Positions 7,624 to 16,749 of a DNA stretch of 64,000 nucleotides are shown here, piece by piece. Position 1 is the stretch's first letter; every line of letters begins with the position of its first letter. The notes beneath the pieces are model-generated. The model saw nothing but the letters and a program-made list of their open reading frames with translations. It did no database searches and was not told the DNA's origin. The stretch is from positions 1-64,000 of the forward strand of contig CANRIZ010000008.1 of assembly GCA_947630835.1 (NCBI GenBank), written 5' to 3'. Position numbers and translations under genes: made by a program. The stretch is from an uncultured Clostridia bacterium (lineage in GTDB: Bacteria > Bacillota > Clostridia > Oscillospirales > Acutalibacteraceae).

Positions 7624-8940
7624 TTAGTTGTCGCTGTCGGCATAGTCCGAGCCGTCGCTTATACCGAGCATAGCTTCGGCGGCGCTGTATTCAAGGCTCT
7701 CGACGTTTCTGAGCTTTTTGTTTATCTGCAAATTTCTAAACTGCGCGTCGCCTATTGTTTTGCCCGCGTCCTCAATTTTTTTCTTGGCCTTTTCAAGCAG
7801 ATTGTCAAATTTATCGTACTGCGTTTTTATCGCCGAAAGCAAATTGCGTACCTCGTTTGCCTTTTCGTTTATCGCAACGGTTCTAAAGCCCATGGAAAGC
7901 GAATTGAGCAGGGCGGTAATCGTGCTTGGTCCCGCAATCATTATATTGTAATCCTTTTGTATCCTCTCGGGAAGCCCCGTGCGGGAGGAAGCAATTTCGG
8001 CATAAAGCCCTTCGGTTGCAAGATAAAGAATGGCAAAGGGCGTTGTATTCGGTATGTGTATATATTTTGAAACCGCCTTCGCTTCGTCAAGCACTCTTGC
8101 CTCAAGCGCCTTTCTCGCGTCCTTCAAAGCTTCGGGATCGGCTTCGTCTGCGGCGGTGCAAAGCCTTATGTAATCCTCCATGGGGAATTTTGAATCGACC
8201 GGAAGCAAAATATCGTTTTCATCCTTTTCGCTCGACGGAATACGTATTGCAAACTCTACCCTTTCGCGGGAATTGGGAACTGTAGCGACATTTTTTTCGT
8301 ACATTCCGGGTATGGTCTGGTCAAGTATGCCCTCAAGCTGTACCTCCGCCCAGGTGCCTCTCGCCTTAACATTGGTCAGCACCCTGTTAAGCGCAGTTAC
8401 GTTTTGGGTAACTCCCGAAGAAAGCTTTTGCATTTCGCCGAGAGATTTGTACAGATTCTCAAGCTGCTCCGAAACTGTTTTAAACGAGCTGTCAAGGCGT
8501 TTTGTAAGCGTTGAAGTAAGCTTTTCGTCAACCGTCGCCCTCATTTCGTCAAGCTTTTTCTCGTTTGACTGCTGCATTTTTGTGATAGCGTTTTCAATAA
8601 CCAGGTTTTGCTTTTCGCTCTGCTCCGCGCTTTTATCCCTTATGCTCAAAAGCGCCTCGCTGTTCGCCCTGTTCATTCTGTCAATTCTTTCCGACATAAG
8701 CTCGAGGCTTTTTTTCATTTCCTCACGGACGGCGTTATTGTTATTCTGCGTTTCTATTCTGACCCTGCTGAACTCGTCGCCTATGCTTTTGAGCATACCG
8801 TCAAGCTTCTCTTTAAGCTCTGCGCTCCTGTCCGAATTTTCAACGCTTTTGAGCCTCTTTACAAGATAAAATATCGCCGCGCCGAGCAAAAGAACAACAA
8901 CGCATAAAGCGGTAATGGCTATATAATTTATGCCGTTCAT
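7624..8940 (-). CDS. rmuC: RmuC family DNA recombination protein
   Basis: 438 residues. One N-terminal membrane helix (about residues 5-27) is followed by a long charged coiled coil (about 30-170) and the RmuC nuclease-like domain. That domain contains GTWAEVQLEGILDQTIPGMYEKN, LPVDSKFPMEDY and the C-terminal IAGPSTITALLNSLSMGFRT. RmuC proteins limit inversion at short inverted repeats and are predicted PD-(D/E)XK nucleases. A promoter TTGAAT-N16-TACAAT lies at 9049-9022. The serine- and asparagine-rich tail is short and acidic. Confidence 0.92.
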   Translation of the reverse strand: MNGINYIAITALCVVVLLLGAAIFYLVKRLKSVENSDRSAELKEKLDGMLKSIGDEFSRVRIETQNNNNAVREEMKKSLELMSERIDRMNRANSEALLSIRDKSAEQSEKQNLVIENAITKMQQSNEKKLDEMRATVDEKLTSTLTKRLDSSFKTVSEQLENLYKSLGEMQKLSSGVTQNVTALNRVLTNVKARGTWAEVQLEGILDQTIPGMYEKNVATVPNSRERVEFAIRIPSSEKDENDILLPVDSKFPMEDYIRLCTAADEADPEALKDARKALEARVLDEAKAVSKYIHIPNTTPFAILYLATEGLYAEIASSRTGLPERIQKDYNIMIAGPSTITALLNSLSMGFRTVAINEKANEVRNLLSAIKTQYDKFDNLLEKAKKKIEDAGKTIGDAQFRNLQINKKLRNVESLEYSAAEAMLGISDGSDYADSDN

Positions 8941-9021
8941 AAAAATCTCCTTTTATTTTAAACCTACGCAAAACGCGGCGAAAAAAAATCCCGCGCCCTG
9001 CGTAAATTCCGATTTTAAATA

Positions 9022-9049
9022 ATTGTATCATAAAACGGGATAAATTCAA
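9022..9049 (-). promoter_or_regulatory. rmuC promoter
   Basis: TTGAAT (9049-9044), 16-bp spacer and TACAAT (9027-9022) on the minus strand. Confidence 0.5.
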
Positions 9050-9117
9050 AGCGGTTTTATATTAAAAGTCCTTATAAATGTACCTCGTTTCGGACATAGC
9101 CTTTTTAAAGACATAAA

Positions 9118-9146
9118 AACAACTCCTCTGTTTAAAGAGGAGCTGT
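9118..9146 (-). terminator. terminator of the 1271-residue BspA-like gene
   Basis: On the minus strand an ACAGCTCCTCT stem pairs with AGAGGAGTTGT around a 6-nt loop, followed by TTTTTATG. It starts 17 nt after the stop codon. Confidence 0.75.
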
Positions 9147-9162
9147 CAGTTTTATAAAACGC

Positions 9163-12100
9163 TTATACTAAATTAAAGGTTTTTTTATCCCTCGCACCCG
9201 CTACTGCCTGTAAAATCCACTTAGCGTCAACAGTAGATATTTTGCCGTCGCGGTTAACGTCGGCAACAACAAGCTGACCGTCGGTAAGCGTTCTTGTGCC
9301 CGCTAAGTACTGAAGTATCATCTTGGCGTCAACAACCGATATAATGCCGTCACAGCTTACGTCGCCTATATCGCCTATAACGGTGTAGGTTATGTTGGCA
9401 GTGTGGCTGCCCGCATTTATGATAATCGCCCTGACGCCTGCGGTATTGGACTCGAAGCCCGTATAACCGTAATCAGCGATATTTTCCCTTGAGCCGTCCG
9501 AATATACGGCAGTGACAACCAAGCCGGAAAGGTCAAGCTCGTCGCCGAGGTTATATACCGTTTTGCTCGGAAGGGAAGTAATTTCAATACTTACTATATC
9601 CGCAGCGCTCTTTTTGGAAACAAGACCGTTATCAACAACGTACTGATAGGAATAACTGCCCCTATTGCATTCTACGTTGTCAATAAGCTTAGGACAGCCG
9701 TCAAAAGCGTAGGGCGCAATGTATTCGAGCGTATCGGGAAGATTTATCTTGCTTAAATTGGGATTGTTTCTGAATGCGTCGTTGTTTATTCTCTTAATAC
9801 CGTCGGGAAGGGTTACAACGTCAAGCGAGTCGCAGCCGTAGAATGCCTGCTGACCTATTTCTTTAATTCCGCGTCCCATATTGATATCGGAAAGGCTTGT
9901 GCAGCGCAGGAAAGCGCTCTCGCCTATAACGCCTATGCTGTCGGGAATTTTAACCGAAGTTATGTCCTCGTTATCGGCAAATGCGGACTCCGCTATGCCG
10001 GTTACCTTGTAGCCGTTAAGCTCTGCGGGAAGCGTAAGCTGCGTATCCTTGCCGTTGTAGCCTGTGATAACGCAGGTCTTGTCGCTTTCGGAGGTGATTT
10101 TGTATTCATATTCTCCGCCGAGCGCAGGAAGAATCTTAACCGCAAGCTCCTCGCCGCATACAAGACATTCCTTGTGCATTCTGCCCTGAGTAGAAGCGGT
10201 CGCATTGTAATCGAGTATCCAGTCGCTTTCGCTGTGACCGACAGCCTCTATTTCGACAGCGTCGAACTTAAAGCCGCAAACGGTACATTCCCTGTGCTTT
10301 GAACCGTTTTGGGTGCAGGTTGCGGGTTCGTCTATTATCCAATCGCTCTGAGTATGACCCGTAGCCTGAAGAACGGTTACGTCAAACTCAGCGCCGCAGG
10401 TAAGGCAGATATAATATGTTTTTCCGTCCGTTTCGCAAGTCGGCTCAATCCTCTGAAGCTCGCTCGCCTTATGACCTGTGGGGTCTGTTATAACGGTTTC
10501 GACATAACCGCAGACCTCGCATTTTCTGCTCTTTGAACCGCTTTCGGTACAGGTGGGCTTCTTTTCGTTTTCCTCGTCCCATTCGCCGTAGCTGTGACCG
10601 AGAGCCTCTATTTCTTCTCTGTTGAGTTCTATTCCGCAATTCTCGCACTCTGTATATTTTGAACCGGTTTCCGTGCAGGTCGGTTCTTTATCCGTAATCC
10701 AATCGCTCTCGCTGTGACCCGTTGCGGGAATAACGGCGGTTTGGAGCGTACTGCCGCAGTCGAGGCAAGCCTCGTGCTTTGTACCCGGGTCGGTACAGGT
10801 TGCGGGTTCGTCTGTTATCCAATCCTTACTTAGATGCTCGCAGTCGATAACTATATAGTCAATATCGTTTTCCCGGGCATATTTCAAAGCCGCCGAATTT
10901 GAATAGCAGTAAACGGTAAGCTTTTCACAGCCCGCAAAAGCATTTTCGCCTATTGCGGTTACGCTTGCGGGTATGGTTATCTTTTCAAGCTCGGTGCAGT
11001 TTGCAAAAGCCTCTTTGTCTATCGTTGTTACCTTAACGGGAATCTCAACCGTTTTCAGAGCCGTGCAGTCCTCAAACGCTCCTACGCCTATAGTTGCGAC
11101 GTTCGCGCCGAATTCAATATTTTCAAGAGTTTCGCAGCCTGCGAAGGTATAATCCTTAATTACGGTTACTTCGTTGGGTATCGACGCTTTGGGAAGCGAA
11201 GCGCAGTTTTTAAATGCGTTTGTGCCTATCGCCGTTACGGAACCGCCGAAAGTTACCTCAGAAAGCGACGTACAATCCTCAAAAAGCGAATCGGAAATTT
11301 CGGTTACGCTGTCGCCTATAGTTACCGCGGTAAGACCCGAACAGCCCTTAAACGCCGCGTTTTCGATAACCGTTACCTCGTCAAACACTTCAAGCTCGGA
11401 AAGCGCGGAACAGCCTTCAAATGCGCTTGCGTCGATTTTTGAAAGCTTCTGATTTAATTCAAGCTCGGAAAGCTTGGAGCAGTATCCGAAAGCCTCTTCG
11501 TGTATTTCAAGCACGTTTTCGGGAATCTTTGCCTGATTTAACGATTCGCAGCGGTAAAACGCTCCCTCTTCTATTTCTTTAAGAGCCGAACAGGTGTCTA
11601 AGTTTATAAGCGCTTCAAGCCCCGTGCAGCCTGCAAATGCGCCGTTACCGAGAACCGCCAAATTTGAATTGAAATCAACGGATTTAATACCCGTGCAGTT
11701 CGTAAAAGCCGAAGCCATTACGGAATATTCGTTTTTAGCCGGAATAACAAGCGTATCTATACCCGTGCAGTTGCAGAAAGCCGACGAGCCTATTTGTTCG
11801 ATTGTTGTCGGAAGCGTAAGATTTTTTATAGCCTTGCAATTTTCAAAAGCGGAAAGCTCTATTACCTTAACTCCGTCCTTAAATTTTACGTTCGTAATAC
11901 CGGAACAGCCGGCAAAAGCCCTGTAGCTTACGGTTTCAAGCCCGCTGCCCACGGAAAGCGTTTTTATACCCGTGCAGTTTTCAAATGCGCTTATGCCGAG
12001 CGCTTCAACCGTATCGGGTATCGTTACGTTCGTAAGACCTATACAGCCGGCAAAGGCGTGATGCTCAACGGAGTTTATGTTTGAGGGGAAATTTATCTCG

Positions 12101-12978
12101 GTTAAGCCTACGCAGCCTTGGAAAACCATACTGTCAATCTTCTTGACGGAGGACGGAAGCTCAGCCGTAATAATCTCGGTATGTCCGTAAAAAGCGCCGC
12201 TCGCTATTTCCGTTACCGACGAATCGAATTTGAGATATTTATTTTCGTCGGCAAGCTTATCGGGTTCAATAAGTCCGAGCAAAACCGTATTCCCGCCCAA
12301 AGCCTTGCCGTAAACGTAAGGCGCGGTTTTAGTCAGGGTGCCGTTAATCAAAGAACCGGAATAGTTATACAGCTTCAGGTCGTTGGAGAAAGAATATCTC
12401 GGCTTTGCGCTGCCCTCGAAAATGCTGTTGATAAGCTCGTCCGTAGCCTTCGTAAGCCTTTCGAGGAAATCCTCTTCGCTTTCTTCTTCTCCCCGTTCGA
12501 GCGTTATGGGAGCGTGTACAACCGAGTTAAAAGCCACTATCTCAAGGGCGGGACACTGCGCAAACGCGGCGCTGTCGAGCATAACGTCGCCCGTAAAGAT
12601 ACAGGTTTTAAGCTTTGAACAGCCCGAAAAAGCGCTTTTGCCTATAGAAACGATATTTTCGCAGCCTCTTACGGTTTCAATAACGTTGTTGTTGGCAAAC
12701 GCATTTTCGCCTATTCCGACAACAGACAAAATATACGTCCCGTCGCCGTATTCAACGCTGCAAACGTCGGGTATCCTTACATAACTTTCGTTACCCGTAT
12801 AGCCCGATACCACAGCCGAACCCGTACCTTCGTTCAAGTCAATATTGACAATGTACGAAAAATCACCGTCGGTTGCGGAGAAATCCTCGGCAAAGCCCGG
12901 TATCGGAACACAGGAAATAAGCATAACCACCGCAACGGCAACGCTTAACGCTTTTCTGATTTTTGATTTTACTGTCAT
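9163..12978 (-). CDS. large secreted BspA-like LRR protein with Cys-rich repeats, Ig-like domain and dockerin
   Basis: 1271 residues. The order is: signal peptide (about 1-32, ending GFAED); LRR_5 array (to about 690); five to six Cys-rich repeats of about 40 residues with the pattern PTCTETGSKYTECENCG and ending GH; a second short LRR_5 block; a group-3-type bacterial Ig-like domain (PSKTVYNLGDELDLSGLVVTA); and a type I dockerin with two Ca-binding loops (DVSCDGIISVVDAKMILQ and DVNRDGKISTVDAKWILQ). The likely role is a cell-surface or complex-bound adhesion protein. ATG 12978 is chosen because GGGAGCGGAAGAG precedes it and it opens directly into the signal peptide. A TTG 36 nt upstream is also in frame. 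Confidence 0.9.
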   Translation of the reverse strand: MTVKSKIRKALSVAVAVVMLISCVPIPGFAEDFSATDGDFSYIVNIDLNEGTGSAVVSGYTGNESYVRIPDVCSVEYGDGTYILSVVGIGENAFANNNVIETVRGCENIVSIGKSAFSGCSKLKTCIFTGDVMLDSAAFAQCPALEIVAFNSVVHAPITLERGEEESEEDFLERLTKATDELINSIFEGSAKPRYSFSNDLKLYNYSGSLINGTLTKTAPYVYGKALGGNTVLLGLIEPDKLADENKYLKFDSSVTEIASGAFYGHTEIITAELPSSVKKIDSMVFQGCVGLTEINFPSNINSVEHHAFAGCIGLTNVTIPDTVEALGISAFENCTGIKTLSVGSGLETVSYRAFAGCSGITNVKFKDGVKVIELSAFENCKAIKNLTLPTTIEQIGSSAFCNCTGIDTLVIPAKNEYSVMASAFTNCTGIKSVDFNSNLAVLGNGAFAGCTGLEALINLDTCSALKEIEEGAFYRCESLNQAKIPENVLEIHEEAFGYCSKLSELELNQKLSKIDASAFEGCSALSELEVFDEVTVIENAAFKGCSGLTAVTIGDSVTEISDSLFEDCTSLSEVTFGGSVTAIGTNAFKNCASLPKASIPNEVTVIKDYTFAGCETLENIEFGANVATIGVGAFEDCTALKTVEIPVKVTTIDKEAFANCTELEKITIPASVTAIGENAFAGCEKLTVYCYSNSAALKYARENDIDYIVIDCEHLSKDWITDEPATCTDPGTKHEACLDCGSTLQTAVIPATGHSESDWITDKEPTCTETGSKYTECENCGIELNREEIEALGHSYGEWDEENEKKPTCTESGSKSRKCEVCGYVETVITDPTGHKASELQRIEPTCETDGKTYYICLTCGAEFDVTVLQATGHTQSDWIIDEPATCTQNGSKHRECTVCGFKFDAVEIEAVGHSESDWILDYNATASTQGRMHKECLVCGEELAVKILPALGGEYEYKITSESDKTCVITGYNGKDTQLTLPAELNGYKVTGIAESAFADNEDITSVKIPDSIGVIGESAFLRCTSLSDINMGRGIKEIGQQAFYGCDSLDVVTLPDGIKRINNDAFRNNPNLSKINLPDTLEYIAPYAFDGCPKLIDNVECNRGSYSYQYVVDNGLVSKKSAADIVSIEITSLPSKTVYNLGDELDLSGLVVTAVYSDGSRENIADYGYTGFESNTAGVRAIIINAGSHTANITYTVIGDIGDVSCDGIISVVDAKMILQYLAGTRTLTDGQLVVADVNRDGKISTVDAKWILQAVAGARDKKTFNLV

Positions 12979-13042
12979 ACTCTTCCGCTCCCTTAAACAG
13001 ATAGTTAATAACAAACGTCAAAAAAATAATTACATTTTAAAA

Positions 13043-13071
13043 ATTGTATCATATATTTAAAATTTTATCAA
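13043..13071 (-). promoter_or_regulatory. promoter of the 1271-residue BspA-like gene
   Basis: TTGATA (13071-13066), 17-bp spacer and TACAAT (13048-13043) on the minus strand. Confidence 0.6.
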
Positions 13072-13082
13072 CCGATATTTGA

Positions 13083-13907
13083 TTATTTGTCGTTAATCAT
13101 ATGTACATTTATGTGATTATAGGTCATTTCGACGCCCGAGCCGTCAAATTCCGCCTTGATATTCTCCATCAAGGCAAAATAAGCGTTCCAATATTGCGCC
13201 GTTTCGGTCCAAGCCCTGACAACGTATTTAATACTGCTTTCGTCATATGCAAGCACCGCCGCAAACGGAGCTTCGGGTTCGTCCGTAAAAAGCCCGCTTC
13301 TTTTTACGGCGTTTAAAAGCGCATTTCTGACGTCGTTCACGGGCGAATCGTAGGAAGCGCTTACTTCAATATCCACCCTGCGCTTATCCTCGGCGGTAAA
13401 GTTCGTAATCTTTGCGGAAACGACCTTACTGTTCGGAACAAAAACCATCTTATTGTCGATAGTAACGATTTTGGTATGAACAAGGCTTACCGCAGACACC
13501 GTGCCGCTTACGTCCTCAACCTCGATATAGTCCCCGTTTTTAAAGGGTTTGTTGATTATAAGCATTATGCCGCTTGCAATATTTGAAAGCGAATCCTGAA
13601 CCGCAAGCGAAGCCGCCAAGCCGACCACGGAGAACGCCGCGACAAGCGAGGTTGCGGAAATGCCCAATGCGTCAACGACTATAACGGCGGTTATGAAGTA
13701 AAGAACAACTTTTACAGCGGTTTTAAGATACCTTTTAAGCGTATTGTCTATGGAGGTTTTGTCGATAAGCCTTGATATAAGCTTATTCAACGCTTTTATA
13801 ACGATATAGCAAACTATAAACGTTACAAGAGCGGAAACGATTTTTCCGACGGTAAAAGAGCCTATCGAAAAATCAAGAATATTTTTAATTTTTTCAGCCA
13901 TAAGCAC
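13083..13907 (-). CDS. mscS: small-conductance mechanosensitive channel, MscS family
   Basis: 274 residues from a GTG at 13907; an ATG at 13901 is the alternative start. There are three hydrophobic helices in the first 120 residues, then the family pore helix and beta domain: AAFSVVGLAASLAVQDSLSN, PFKNGDYIEV and VFVPNSKVVSAKITNF. The C-terminal alpha/beta part is present. Such channels open on hypo-osmotic shock to release solutes. The gene lies just 16 nt after the lysoplasmalogenase-like gene and is probably co-transcribed with it. Confidence 0.93.
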   Translation of the reverse strand: MLMAEKIKNILDFSIGSFTVGKIVSALVTFIVCYIVIKALNKLISRLIDKTSIDNTLKRYLKTAVKVVLYFITAVIVVDALGISATSLVAAFSVVGLAASLAVQDSLSNIASGIMLIINKPFKNGDYIEVEDVSGTVSAVSLVHTKIVTIDNKMVFVPNSKVVSAKITNFTAEDKRRVDIEVSASYDSPVNDVRNALLNAVKRSGLFTDEPEAPFAAVLAYDESSIKYVVRAWTETAQYWNAYFALMENIKAEFDGSGVEMTYNHINVHMINDK

Positions 13908-13923
13908 CCGTTTCCTTTTCCGA

Positions 13924-14628
13924 TTATTTTATAAAAAATATTGTTGACGCCATAAAAAACTGCGCTATATAATAAAGCGAATGATTAAGTATTATATTAA
14001 CCGGCCTGTTTTTGTCCTTGCCGAAATATATGCCGGAAAGTATCAAATCCGAAAGTAAAAACAGCACCGAGCCTATGCTCATTACGACCCAGACCTTTTC
14101 GCCGCCCGTTATAACGGCGGTTGCCGCAGACGACGTAACCGTAAACGAAAGCACAAGGGAATAAATAAAAAGTATCGCCCTGAACCTGCCGTAATCCATT
14201 TTCATAGGCTTTTCCATAAGAGCCGCAGCAGCCGCCAATACAACCGCGCAGGCGACGGCGGCAAGTATCGAGTACCGCGTCCAAGGCGCATATAAATAAA
14301 TTGCGCTTATGTAAAACAAATGACCTATCAGGAACGAGATAAAGCCCGAGTACAGATAAACGTCCTTATTCTCGGTATAAATCCATTTAAGGTCGAGCCA
14401 TATGTCGCCGAGCATTCCCATTACAAGCCCCAAAATTATAAGCGAAGCAAAGCCTATAAACGTGCTGTTTTGGTTAGCCGCCGCAAGAGCCGTCGCTATA
14501 AAGCAAAAGCTTGCCGCGGATTTTGTGTAAAGCCCCGGCATTCCGCCCTTTTTTACCCTTACAATCAGGAAAACAACAGTGGCTATTGCGCCGGAAACAA
14601 ACGCCATGGTATAAAAGCTTAAATTCAT
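13924..14628 (-). CDS. YhhN family membrane protein (lysoplasmalogenase-like)
   Basis: 234 residues with about eight membrane helices. Motifs such as LGLVMGMLGDIWLD and SIGSVLFLLSDLILSG carry the acidic residues conserved in YhhN/TMEM86 proteins, some of which hydrolyse the vinyl ether bond of lysoplasmalogens. Plasmalogens occur in anaerobic Clostridia, so that function is plausible but not shown. The start at 14628 (MNLSFYTM) is preferred over one 48 nt upstream because a GGGGGCGGGGAG stretch precedes it and the protein then begins in the first helix. Confidence 0.8.
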   Translation of the reverse strand: MNLSFYTMAFVSGAIATVVFLIVRVKKGGMPGLYTKSAASFCFIATALAAANQNSTFIGFASLIILGLVMGMLGDIWLDLKWIYTENKDVYLYSGFISFLIGHLFYISAIYLYAPWTRYSILAAVACAVVLAAAAALMEKPMKMDYGRFRAILFIYSLVLSFTVTSSAATAVITGGEKVWVVMSIGSVLFLLSDLILSGIYFGKDKNRPVNIILNHSLYYIAQFFMASTIFFIK

Positions 14629-14742
14629 CTCCCCGCCCCCGCACATAAAGTAAAAAAGCTTAAAATATATATTCAAAATATAAATATATTATACAATACA
14701 TATTCATATAATTACAACATTTTTTTGACATAAAACATCCGA

Positions 14743-14771
14743 TTGACAAAAAAATATAACTGTGTTTTAAT
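14743..14771 (+). promoter_or_regulatory. promoter of the substrate-binding lipoprotein gene
   Basis: TTGACA (14743-14748), 17-bp spacer and TTTAAT (14766-14771), about 31 nt before the ATG. Confidence 0.65.
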
Positions 14772-14802
14772 TGATTAGGAAAAAAATATTGAAGGTGTTA
14801 CA

Positions 14803-15810
14803 ATGAAACGACGTTTTTTCATTTTTTTGATACTGCCCGTTATGATTTTTTCGATTATACTCTGTTCCTGTTCTTCAAAAAATCAAAATTCCGTGGACAG
14901 CGTCGGTACAACCGACTCTCGCAGCGCCGATTCTTCCGTAAAGCTTGCCTTCGTTGTGTACGATAACGGATACCAGGAAAACGAAATGAGGGAATCGTTT
15001 ATATCGGCTATGCGGCTGTTGGGCTATGACGAAATAAGGCTGAAGGTAGACGTTTTAAACGCTTTTCGGGACGAAAAGAAGCTCGGCGAATGTGTAAATT
15101 CGCTTAAAAGCTCCGACCACGACCTGATAATCGCCATATCGGACAGGGCGGCTCAGGCGGTAAGCTCGGCAAAGCTCGACAAGCCCTGCGTTTTTATGGC
15201 GGCTACCGACCCCGTGGGCGACTCGCTTGTTACAAACCCCGACAAGCCCGATAAAAATATGACCGGTACCGTTATGGATACCTCGTCGACTAAAACCATT
15301 TCTCTTATAAGGATTTTCACCCCCGACGTAAAAAAGGTCGGCGTGTTGATTTACGAGGGCAACGCAACCGCCAAAAAGAACGCCGAACTGTTTGAAAAGG
15401 AATCAAAGTCGGAGGGACTTACGCCTAAGATTTACACCGTAAAGGATTTAAGCGCCGCCGAGGGCGAATTTAAAAAATTAATTGCGGAAAACGACGCCGC
15501 GTTTATACCTGCCGACAGTCAGCTTGATTCCGTTATGAGCACGCTCGTTAAGGCCGCGCAGGAGCAAAAAAAATACATTTATTCTTCGGGGGTTTCGGCT
15601 GTAAATTCCGGAGCTCTCGCCTCCTACTGCTCGTCGGTAGAGAAGCTTTCGCAAAATGCGGCGGCTATGGCGGACCGAATAATCAAAGGCGCAAAGGTTT
15701 CGGAAATACCGGTTGACTTTTCGGTAGAGGGTAATTTTTACCTTTCCTCCAAAACCTACGCCTCGCTTGGCATAGGCGTACCGGAAATTGACGGACTTAT
15801 AGTTGTGTAA
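14803..15810 (+). CDS. ABC transporter substrate-binding lipoprotein
   Basis: 335 residues. A lipoprotein signal with lipobox LCSC (Cys about 24) and a low-complexity linker lead into the PF04392-type substrate-binding fold (KLAFVVYDNGYQENEMRESF, DLIIAISDRAAQAV, PCVFMAATDPVGDSLV, VKKVGVLIYEGNATAKKN). Relatives bind tryptophan or other small ligands. No permease or ATPase gene is adjacent on either side, so it is an orphan: it may serve a distant transporter or act as a sensor. SD GAAGGTG precedes the ATG. The tRNA-Leu gene follows 104 nt downstream with its own promoter. Confidence 0.82.
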   Translation: MKRRFFIFLILPVMIFSIILCSCSSKNQNSVDSVGTTDSRSADSSVKLAFVVYDNGYQENEMRESFISAMRLLGYDEIRLKVDVLNAFRDEKKLGECVNSLKSSDHDLIIAISDRAAQAVSSAKLDKPCVFMAATDPVGDSLVTNPDKPDKNMTGTVMDTSSTKTISLIRIFTPDVKKVGVLIYEGNATAKKNAELFEKESKSEGLTPKIYTVKDLSAAEGEFKKLIAENDAAFIPADSQLDSVMSTLVKAAQEQKKYIYSSGVSAVNSGALASYCSSVEKLSQNAAAMADRIIKGAKVSEIPVDFSVEGNFYLSSKTYASLGIGVPEIDGLIVV

Positions 15811-15846
15811 TCAAAACAAAAATTTTCAATTTTCTCAAAAAAGATG

Positions 15847-15875
15847 TTGACATAATCAAGGGTGTTTGCTATAAT
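15847..15875 (+). promoter_or_regulatory. tRNA-Leu promoter
   Basis: TTGACA (15847-15852), 17-bp spacer and TATAAT (15870-15875), a consensus sigma-A promoter. Confidence 0.8.
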
Positions 15876-15913
15876 ATCATTTGCCGAAAGGGAAACCGAT
15901 ACGGCAAATATAT

Positions 15914-15997
15914 GCGAGAGTGGCGGAATCGGCAGACGCGCACGTTTGAGGGGCGTGTGGTAATCCCGTACGGGTTCAAGTCCCGTCTCTCGCACCA
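15914..15997 (+). tRNA. tRNA-Leu(GAG)
   Basis: Acceptor stem GCGAGAG/CTCTCGC, discriminator A, encoded CCA. The anticodon loop TTGAGGG reads GAG, with a long variable arm and T-loop GGTTCAAGTCC. It is 84 nt long and followed by its own terminator. Confidence 0.95.
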
Positions 15998-15998
15998 T

Positions 15999-16048
15999 AT
16001 CGAGTATTCATAACGGACCCCACGTTATGGATACTCGATTTTCTTTTG
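15999..16048 (+). terminator. tRNA-Leu terminator
   Basis: A 17-bp stem (ATCGAGTATTCATAACG with CGTTATGGATACTCGAT, one mismatch) is followed by TTTCTTTTG. Confidence 0.85.
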
Positions 16049-16299
16049 TTTTACGCCATTTTTGGATGTATCAAACAACTTCGGATGGGCCTGCTCTTTT
16101 GTGTTAGTATTGACAACGCAAACGTATCAATACGCCAACTATGCGCAAGCCACCTACACGGAGAGCTTGATTTTTTGAAAATTTGACTTTATAATGCATA
16201 GTATCTGTTTTGTGTGATTTAGTTGCTTCTGCCGAGAACTTGGAGTATAGCTAAATGGATTTTTTAAAAACAGGCGCAGATACGCAAGGAGACTAACCT

Positions 16300-16461
16300 A
16301 TGGATGTGTTGGACTTTATTCATGATATGTTTTCACAAGATTGCACAATCGGTACAGTGCTGCATCTTGTTATGGCACATTTTGATCTATCCATGGAAGA
16401 AGCGCAGAAAAAGGTGGATGAATATTTTGAGATTGTGGAGGCGATGGATGGCGAAAGGTAA
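16300..16461 (+). CDS. 53-residue protein of unknown function
   Basis: A short ORF (MDVLDFIHDMFSQDCTIG...) with a good SD AAGGAG 8 nt before the ATG. The product is acidic and probably helical, with no signal peptide or recognised domain. Its style of sequence and its place beside a tRNA recall the small accessory ORFs of integrative elements, but I do not recognise the family. It may be a surviving gene of the scar. Confidence 0.5.
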   Translation: MDVLDFIHDMFSQDCTIGTVLHLVMAHFDLSMEEAQKKVDEYFEIVEAMDGER

Positions 16462-16624
16462 TGCTACGTTCCGCATTGGATAACGTGACCTCATTGCCGG
16501 CAAGACAAGACGCAGAGGATGCGGCGTTCCCTCAATTTGTATCTCAATGTTATGCCCACCAACGAGGAAGTTATCAAAGAAATGCTGAAGCTCGCAAAGC
16601 AGGTCGCTGCTTTCAAAAAACATT
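16448..16624 (+). pseudogene. decayed small ORF in the tRNA-Leu scar
   Basis: A frame starting ATGGCGAAAGGT (16448) runs as MAKGNATFRIG to a stop. A plausible coding frame then resumes in another phase as RRSLNLYLNVMPTNEEVIKE and ends ...AAFKKH at a TAG near 16624. Both pieces look like real protein but are out of phase, which suggests a frameshifted small gene. Family unknown. Confidence 0.35.
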
Positions 16625-16749
16625 AGTTCCAATAAGCGCCCTGCCGTTTTTTAATTTTTCTGCGCGTTTTTACGCCGATTTTAGTAAGTCTTTTATGTCC
16701 GCATTAACAGCCATGCGGCATTATATTATTTATAAAGGAGTGTTTTTGT

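Larger units (their letters stand above)
16050..16740. other. foreign-looking scar downstream of tRNA-Leu
   Basis: About 690 bp hold one intact 53-codon ORF (16300-16461), a promoter-like TTGATT-N17-TATAAT (16167-16195) and a 7-bp inverted repeat (GTATTGA...TCAATAC) near 16115-16141. From 16448 to about 16624 there is decayed coding sequence. Codon and base use differ from the flanking genes up to about 16625. No integrase and no duplicated tRNA 3' end were found, so an old integration event is an inference. Confidence 0.45.
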
